Positions 36,790-40,762 of a stretch of 40,762 nucleotides of DNA are shown piece after piece. The DNA lies in assembly GCA_003280085.1 (NCBI GenBank), contig QCFY01000012.1, positions 1 to 40,762 of the forward strand, in the 5' to 3' direction. The first letter of the stretch is position 1. Every line of letters starts with the position of its first letter. The stretch comes from Prochlorococcus sp. AG-363-O06 (GTDB taxonomy: Bacteria > Cyanobacteriota > Cyanobacteriia > PCC-6307 > Cyanobiaceae). Below the pieces are notes generated by a model. That model saw only the letters and a program-made list of their open reading frames with translations. It ran no database searches and was not told where the DNA came from. Made by a program: the position numbers and the translations under genes.

Positions 36790-38184
36790 CTATTTCCTCT
36801 TTCTTGAATCAATTTGAAGAAGATCTCTAATGCGCTGTACTTGACTAGCCATTTGTGGATCAGTTGACAACTTCTTCTCGACTTGCTCAATTGCATAAAT
36901 AACTGTGGTGTGATCTTTGCCCCCAAAGGCTTCCCCGATTCTAGGGAGGCTTAAATCTGTTCCATAACGCATTAAATACATACCTATCTGTCTTGCCTGA
37001 CTAACAGGCCGCCTACGACTGCTACTACGCATTTCATCTGGTGTGACATCAAAAACCTCAGAGACCTTCTCAATAACCTGCTTAGGTGTCACTTCCACAC
37101 CCTGACCATTAGGGTCAAGCATTGGAGCAACAGACTCAACTGTCATTGGAAGTCCTGTTATTGAAGCAAAAGCAACAGCACGAGTTAAAGCCCCTTCTAA
37201 CTCTCGAATATTTGACGTAAAACGTCCTGCAATAAATTGAATCAAGTCTCTAGGTAGACGCATGCGTTCATGCTCTGCCTTCTTTTGCAATATTGCCATA
37301 CGAGTCTCCAAATCTGGAGGCTGTATATCAGCAATCAAGCCCATAGAGAATCTTGAAATTAAGCGCTCTTGAAGACGCGGTATCTGGTTTGGAGGTCTAT
37401 CACTCGCTATAACTATTTGACGCCCAGCTTCATGCAAGGCATTAAAGGTATGAAAAAACTCCTCTTGGGTATATTCCTTGCCCTCTATAAACTGAATATC
37501 ATCTACCAGAATTAAATCTGCCTCCCGATATCTATCCCTGAAAGCCTGCATACCATCCTTTCTAATTGCTAAAATCAAATCATTAGTGAATGTTTCTGTT
37601 GAAACATAAAAAACCTTTGCATCCGGATCAATCTCCAACCGGTAATGGCCAATAGCTTGCATTAAATGCGTTTTACCTAGACCTACTCCTCCACAAATAA
37701 ATAATGGGTTAAATTCGCTGCCTGGGGCTTCTGCAACAGCAAGAGCTGCCGCATGAGCCATACGACTATTAGGACCAACAACAAATCTGTTAAATACATA
37801 TCTCAAATTCAACCCTGGCAAAATCTTTTTAGGAATACTCGAAGCCGATGATCCATTGGTTCTTGGGACGGCTGAAGCACTTGTAGTTGTATTCACTGGA
37901 TTGGCAGATTTACTTATAAGTTCTTGTTTCGACTCTTCTGCTTGAACATTAACCCTTACTGGTTTTCCATATATTTCACCTGCAACTTCCTGTATTGCTT
38001 GGGCATAGTTTTTGCGCAACCAATCACTTGAAAAGTTATTGGGGGCAAGAAGGGTTAACTCACCATCCCGAAAGCGACTGCATTTAGCGGGTCGAATCCA
38101 AGTTTCAAAGGTGGGCTTACTAAGATTTTTCTGCAGGGCCTCCTGAACTTTGGTCCACAACTCATTGCCCGTTGGCACTTGCAT
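36790..38184 (-). CDS. dnaA: Chromosomal replication initiator protein DnaA
   Basis: AAA+ initiator that opens the replication origin. The 464-residue protein has domain I (about 1-80), a Ser/Thr/Ala-rich linker (about 85-118), the AAA+ domain with Walker A GGVGLGKT (165-172), the Walker B-type [12 protein letters not shown] and the sensor region, and domain IV with [19 protein letters not shown], the DnaA-box-binding signature. ATG at 38184. It is flanked by GST and glycosyltransferase genes rather than dnaN, as is usual for picocyanobacteria. The 361-bp upstream gap has no cluster of DnaA boxes that I can see. Confidence 0.97.
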   Translation of the reverse strand: MQVPTGNELWTKVQEALQKNLSKPTFETWIRPAKCSRFRDGELTLLAPNNFSSDWLRKNYAQAIQEVAGEIYGKPVRVNVQAEESKQELISKSANPVNTTTSASAVPRTNGSSASSIPKKILPGLNLRYVFNRFVVGPNSRMAHAAALAVAEAPGSEFNPLFICGGVGLGKTHLMQAIGHYRLEIDPDAKVFYVSTETFTNDLILAIRKDGMQAFRDRYREADLILVDDIQFIEGKEYTQEEFFHTFNALHEAGRQIVIASDRPPNQIPRLQERLISRFSMGLIADIQPPDLETRMAILQKKAEHERMRLPRDLIQFIAGRFTSNIRELEGALTRAVAFASITGLPMTVESVAPMLDPNGQGVEVTPKQVIEKVSEVFDVTPDEMRSSSRRRPVSQARQIGMYLMRYGTDLSLPRIGEAFGGKDHTTVIYAIEQVEKKLSTDPQMASQVQRIRDLLQIDSRKRK

Positions 38185-38401
38185 TTACCTATTAGGAGGA
38201 TGAATCTAAGCACTTCTTCGAACGAGTACACAATTTGAGTAAATGCTGATCATTCAAGCATTGAGGACTTGCAAAAGTTATGAACCCTGTCACATCAAGA
38301 AGTTCGCCAAATTCCTTGGTAGCAATTGTTCTTCAAAACCACCAAGAACCATCAAAATCCTGCAACGAACATTTACCAAAACCCTAATAAGCTTGATGAA
38401 A
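38185..38401. other. dnaA upstream region without clear gene
   Basis: This part of the 361-bp gap between dnaA and the next rightward gene should carry the dnaA promoter. I see an inverted repeat aatgct/agcatt (38242-38247, 38257-38262) and an aggagg run (38195-38200) facing right, directly joined to a 12-codon frame and therefore without value. No TTWTCCACA-like box cluster is present. A longer open frame (from ATG 38243) crosses this region, but its first half does not look coding. Confidence 0.5.
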
Positions 38402-38539
38402 ATGAGCCTAGAGAAAGCCAAAGCAAGGGCATTATCTGCAATAAGGGCCTATTGGATGAGACTTAAGAAAGTAAATAGTATAAAAAGGAATAAAAACTAT
38501 AATTTTGATTCATTCAATTCTTCAAAAAAGACCTTTTAA
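38402..38539 (+). CDS. Possible small basic protein
   Basis: Tentative. The last 45 codons of an open frame starting at 38243 look more coding-like than the rest: from ATG 38402 the product begins MSLEKAKARALSAIRAYW, a basic amphipathic helix, followed by a Lys/Asn-rich tail. It stops 6 bp before the glycosyltransferase start. The longer form (98 residues from 38243) has a Cys/Ser/Pro-rich N-terminus without recognisable features. I do not recognise a family; conservation across relatives would be needed to accept it. Confidence 0.3.
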   Translation: MSLEKAKARALSAIRAYWMRLKKVNSIKRNKNYNFDSFNSSKKTF

Positions 38540-38545
38540 ATAACC

Positions 38546-39187
38546 ATGCTGCCAAAAACAACACTTATTATTATGGCCAGGTGGGCAGCCGCAGGTCGCT
38601 GTAAAAAAAGATTAGCGAAAGACATTGGTGTAAAGCGTGCTGCTTATATACAATCAATACTGACAAAGCATACATTTTCTGTAGCAAGAGTCCTTGAAGA
38701 GAAAGGCTTAGTTCAAATTCAACTAGCTGTTAGTGGTATTGCACCCAAAGCAGCAAAGCGTTGGGGAAATGCAGAGGGTATAAAAATAATTAAGCAACAA
38801 GGCGAAGGGAGTCTAGGATTGCGAATAAGAAGGCAAATACTCAAAGCGCAATTAAATGCAACAGATAACAATCAAGGGGACAAATCAGTCATAGTTATAG
38901 GAACAGACCTCCCAACTCTTTGCCAAAATGATTTATTAGAAGCCATCGATGCACTTAATAGCAATGAGATTGTTCTTGGTCCTGCTCTTGATGGAGGTTA
39001 TTGGTTGATAGGCCTAACAGGGAAAATGATCAGTCCTGTAGCTACATGGCCTTTCTGTGGAATCCCATGGGGAACAGAAAATGTATTAATTAAAACCAAA
39101 GAAAAAGCAGCCGTTGAAGGTGTTAACCATCAGTTATTAAAAAGCAAGACTGATTTAGACAAGCTTAAAGATTTAGGACAATGGTAA
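38546..39187 (+). CDS. TIGR04282-type glycosyltransferase (DUF2064)
   Basis: 213-residue nucleotidyl/glycosyl transferase-like protein of the DUF2064 family, which is associated with arsenosugar biosynthesis in cyanobacteria. Key segments are the N-terminal ARWAAAGRCKKRLAKDIG (family: R-x-P-x-x-G-x-x-K-x-R-L), VIGTDLPTLCQNDL with the metal-binding Asp, LGPALDGGYWLIGL and the end WGTENVLIKT. The protein ends 7 bp into the next gene, so the two are translated in tandem. The actual sugar acceptor is unknown, and no arsM-like methyltransferase is present in the window. Confidence 0.85.
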   Translation: MLPKTTLIIMARWAAAGRCKKRLAKDIGVKRAAYIQSILTKHTFSVARVLEEKGLVQIQLAVSGIAPKAAKRWGNAEGIKIIKQQGEGSLGLRIRRQILKAQLNATDNNQGDKSVIVIGTDLPTLCQNDLLEAIDALNSNEIVLGPALDGGYWLIGLTGKMISPVATWPFCGIPWGTENVLIKTKEKAAVEGVNHQLLKSKTDLDKLKDLGQW

Positions 39188-39894
39188 ATATAACGGAGGA
39201 TATAAATCTAAGCGTAATTATCCCAACCCTAAATGAGGCTAATAATCTCCCTTTTTTACTTGCTGACCTGCGAAGATGGGATGAAAGTATAGAGATAATC
39301 GTTGTAGATGGTGGAAGCTCGGACTTGACACAAAAAATTGCTAAATTATCTGGCGCGAAAGTTGTAAGCTCTATTAATTTCAATAGAGGTGGGCAGCTTA
39401 AAGAAGGAGCAAAAATTGCTAAAGGCAATTGGCTATTTTTTGTCCATGCAGATTCAAGGCTCCCAGACAATTGGTCAATTACTGTAAGCAAAACCCTTAA
39501 AAGTAAAAGCTCTAGAAATAAAGCCTGGTTTTTTAACTTTAAGGTCAATTCTAAAGGCCTCCTATTTCGTTTGCTTGAAATTGCTGTATATCTGCGAAGT
39601 AATTTACTTAAAAAACCATATGGAGATCAAGGCCTACTTATTCATAAGAATATATATGAATTAACAGGTGGTTATAGCAAATTAGAATTAATGGAAGATC
39701 TTGAATTCATACTAAGAATTACAGGTAAATATAGGATCTCAAGCCTTTGCATACCTATATTTACAGGAAGTCGAAAATGGGAACGAAATGGAGTATTCAA
39801 TCAATCATGGAAAAATCTACGTTTAAGGATGCGTTGGGAAAAGGGTGAAGATCCAAAGATTCTATATTCTGAATATTATGTTAGGAATAAATAA
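39181..39894 (+). CDS. TIGR04283-type glycosyltransferase family 2 protein
   Basis: 237-residue GT2-fold transferase, partner of the preceding DUF2064 protein in many cyanobacteria. The GT-A motifs are SVIIPTLNEANNLP (about 10-23), the VVDGGSSDLT nucleotide-binding Asp, the GGQLKEGAKIAKG stretch, and FVHADSRLP, the DxD-like metal site (here HAD-S). A hydrophobic C-terminal part with GGYSKLELMEDLEF follows. It overlaps the upstream gene by 7 bp, which favours a two-protein pathway, possibly glycosylation of an arsenical or a lipid. Confidence 0.85.
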   Translation: MVNITEDINLSVIIPTLNEANNLPFLLADLRRWDESIEIIVVDGGSSDLTQKIAKLSGAKVVSSINFNRGGQLKEGAKIAKGNWLFFVHADSRLPDNWSITVSKTLKSKSSRNKAWFFNFKVNSKGLLFRLLEIAVYLRSNLLKKPYGDQGLLIHKNIYELTGGYSKLELMEDLEFILRITGKYRISSLCIPIFTGSRKWERNGVFNQSWKNLRLRMRWEKGEDPKILYSEYYVRNK

Positions 39895-39983
39895 TCTGAT
39901 TCCAAAGAATTCTTAGCCAGAAGAATGTATTAAATTTGATTCTTTATTATTATCTTAGCCAGGTTAAGAGGTCTATATAAAAC

Positions 39984-40487
39984 TCAAGTGGCATACCAGA
40001 AAGCACATCTATGCCCCCTAGGTTCTAAAAGCCATCCTTGGCGTTTATAAAAAGAAACCACACCGGGGTCTGCGAAAAGAGTAACTCTTTCTAGGCCAAT
40101 ATCTTTCAAACCCTCTAAAACATAAGACATAAGTTGCTTGCCAAGACCAAAACCTTGATATGCAGGGTGCACAGCAACATCCCATACAGTCGCCTCGATT
40201 ACCCCATCGCCTGTACAACGAGCAAAACCTATTAAACGGGGGGATCTAGGGTGATGAACCCATAGACCAATTCTTAACAAACTATTCTCAAGCGCTCTTT
40301 TTACTCGCCTTACAGGCCTTCGGCTCCATCCAACTGTCGCTAATAGCTCTTCTAGCTCAAAAAGGTCAAAAGGTCTTGACTGACTAAATACAAACGTAAA
40401 TTCATCCTTTAACGATGGACAAATTCGAGCACCATCGCCATAGAAATCAACTATTTCCTCCTTTGTCAAAGGGAAGGAACTCTTCAA
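39984..40487 (-). CDS. GNAT-family acetyltransferase, Ycf52-like
   Basis: 167-residue N-acetyltransferase. The acetyl-CoA loop QGFGLG is at 111-116 (VAVHPAYQGFGLGKQLM, motif A), followed by LERVTLFADPGVVSFYKRQGW, the motif B region. The overall length and pattern resemble Ycf52 of red-algal plastids and the plastid NSI/SNAT proteins, so photosynthesis-related acetylation is possible but unproven. The start is TTG 40487: the in-frame codons upstream reach a stop at once. It converges with the glycosyltransferase gene. Confidence 0.8.
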   Translation of the reverse strand: MKSSFPLTKEEIVDFYGDGARICPSLKDEFTFVFSQSRPFDLFELEELLATVGWSRRPVRRVKRALENSLLRIGLWVHHPRSPRLIGFARCTGDGVIEATVWDVAVHPAYQGFGLGKQLMSYVLEGLKDIGLERVTLFADPGVVSFYKRQGWLLEPRGHRCAFWYAT

Positions 40488-40547
40488 ACTAAATCACACA
40501 ACTAGCTTGATCCTGCCTCAAAGTGTGTCAAATCAGCAAAATTAAAA

Positions 40548-40762
40548 TCACATTGATGCAAGTCCATATTTCCTTAATTCAGCTAATTGCGAATAAAGGC
40601 CTCCGAAAGAGCAAAGTTCTTCATGAGTTCCCTCTTCAACAAGCTGTCCTCTTCTTAATACAAAAATTCGGTCAGCCAATTCAACAGTCTCCAAACGATG
40701 TGCAATAACAATTGCTGTTCTGCTATCAAGAAGCCGTCGTAAATCTTGTTGCAAAGTAGCCT
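40548..40762 (-). CDS. ABC exporter ATP-binding subunit, C-terminal part (5'-truncated)
   Basis: Reads leftward from the right window edge; the frame is open there (ATLQQDLRRLL), so only the last 70 or so residues are visible. The H-loop histidine is in TAIVIAHRLETVELADRI, followed by the D-loop-distal VLRRGQLVEEGTHEEL, which is the standard MsbA/HlyB-type NBD C-terminus. An exporter with fused membrane and ATPase domains is likely; the membrane part lies beyond the window. The 3' end leaves 60 bp to the GNAT gene, which is on the same strand. Confidence 0.85.
   Translation of the reverse strand, partial: ATLQQDLRRLLDSRTAIVIAHRLETVELADRIFVLRRGQLVEEGTHEELCSFGGLYSQLAELRKYGLASM

Overview
The window looks like a chromosomal segment of a marine picocyanobacterium, most likely a low-light Prochlorococcus. 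The reasons are the AT-rich sequence, short intergenic spaces, few Shine-Dalgarno sites and typical cyanobacterial genes: ndhD, ndhL, petE, a c6-type cytochrome, cyAbrB, Ycf51, DUF2214, DUF3007, Nif11-domain proteins and a TIC236/TamB-like giant. I cannot name the strain from sequence alone. I saw no insertion sequence, prophage, CRISPR array or rRNA; the region reads as core genome with a few less usual pieces.

Layout. 1-5450 (+): the 3' part of a glucokinase (Glk family), thrB, ndhD and an M3 oligopeptidase, tightly packed. 5447-12666 (-): a lipase-like hydrolase, folB, proA, a second glucokinase of the ROK family and a 1322-residue TamB-like protein. 12732-20423 (+): ycf51, DUF4332, a small exported protein, a CocE-type hydrolase, glgB, hemE, an SDR epimerase and plastocyanin (petE), closed by a strong hairpin terminator. 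20594-23631 (+): a stand-alone Nif11 protein and clpB. 23870-29540, mixed strands: a QueD-like protein, hisIE, DUF2214, a group 2 sigma factor, DUF1232, an unknown small protein, a Nif11-cupin fusion, a cytochrome c, a YCII protein and cyAbrB, closed by a second terminator. 29650-31124 (-): trpA, DUF3007 and ndhL. 31189-31274: tRNA-Leu(UAA), without an intron. 31391-36722: pyrC, a Ca2+/Na+ antiporter, glutathione reductase and a divergent glutathione S-transferase. 36790-40762: dnaA, a possible small ORF, two paired glycosyltransferases of the arsenosugar-associated type, a Ycf52-like acetyltransferase and the 3' end of an ABC exporter gene.

Functional themes. Photosynthetic and respiratory electron transport: ndhD, ndhL, petE, cytochrome c. 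Carbon storage and sugar phosphorylation: glgB and two unrelated glucokinases. Amino acid, cofactor and nucleotide synthesis: thrB, proA, hisIE, trpA, folB, hemE, pyrC. Redox and stress: gor, GST, clpB. Global control: sigma factor, cyAbrB, DnaA. The least explained items are the two Nif11-domain proteins (one fused to a cupin), the QueD-like protein with an altered zinc motif, a GC-rich palindromic island before clpB, and the frequent TTG starts.
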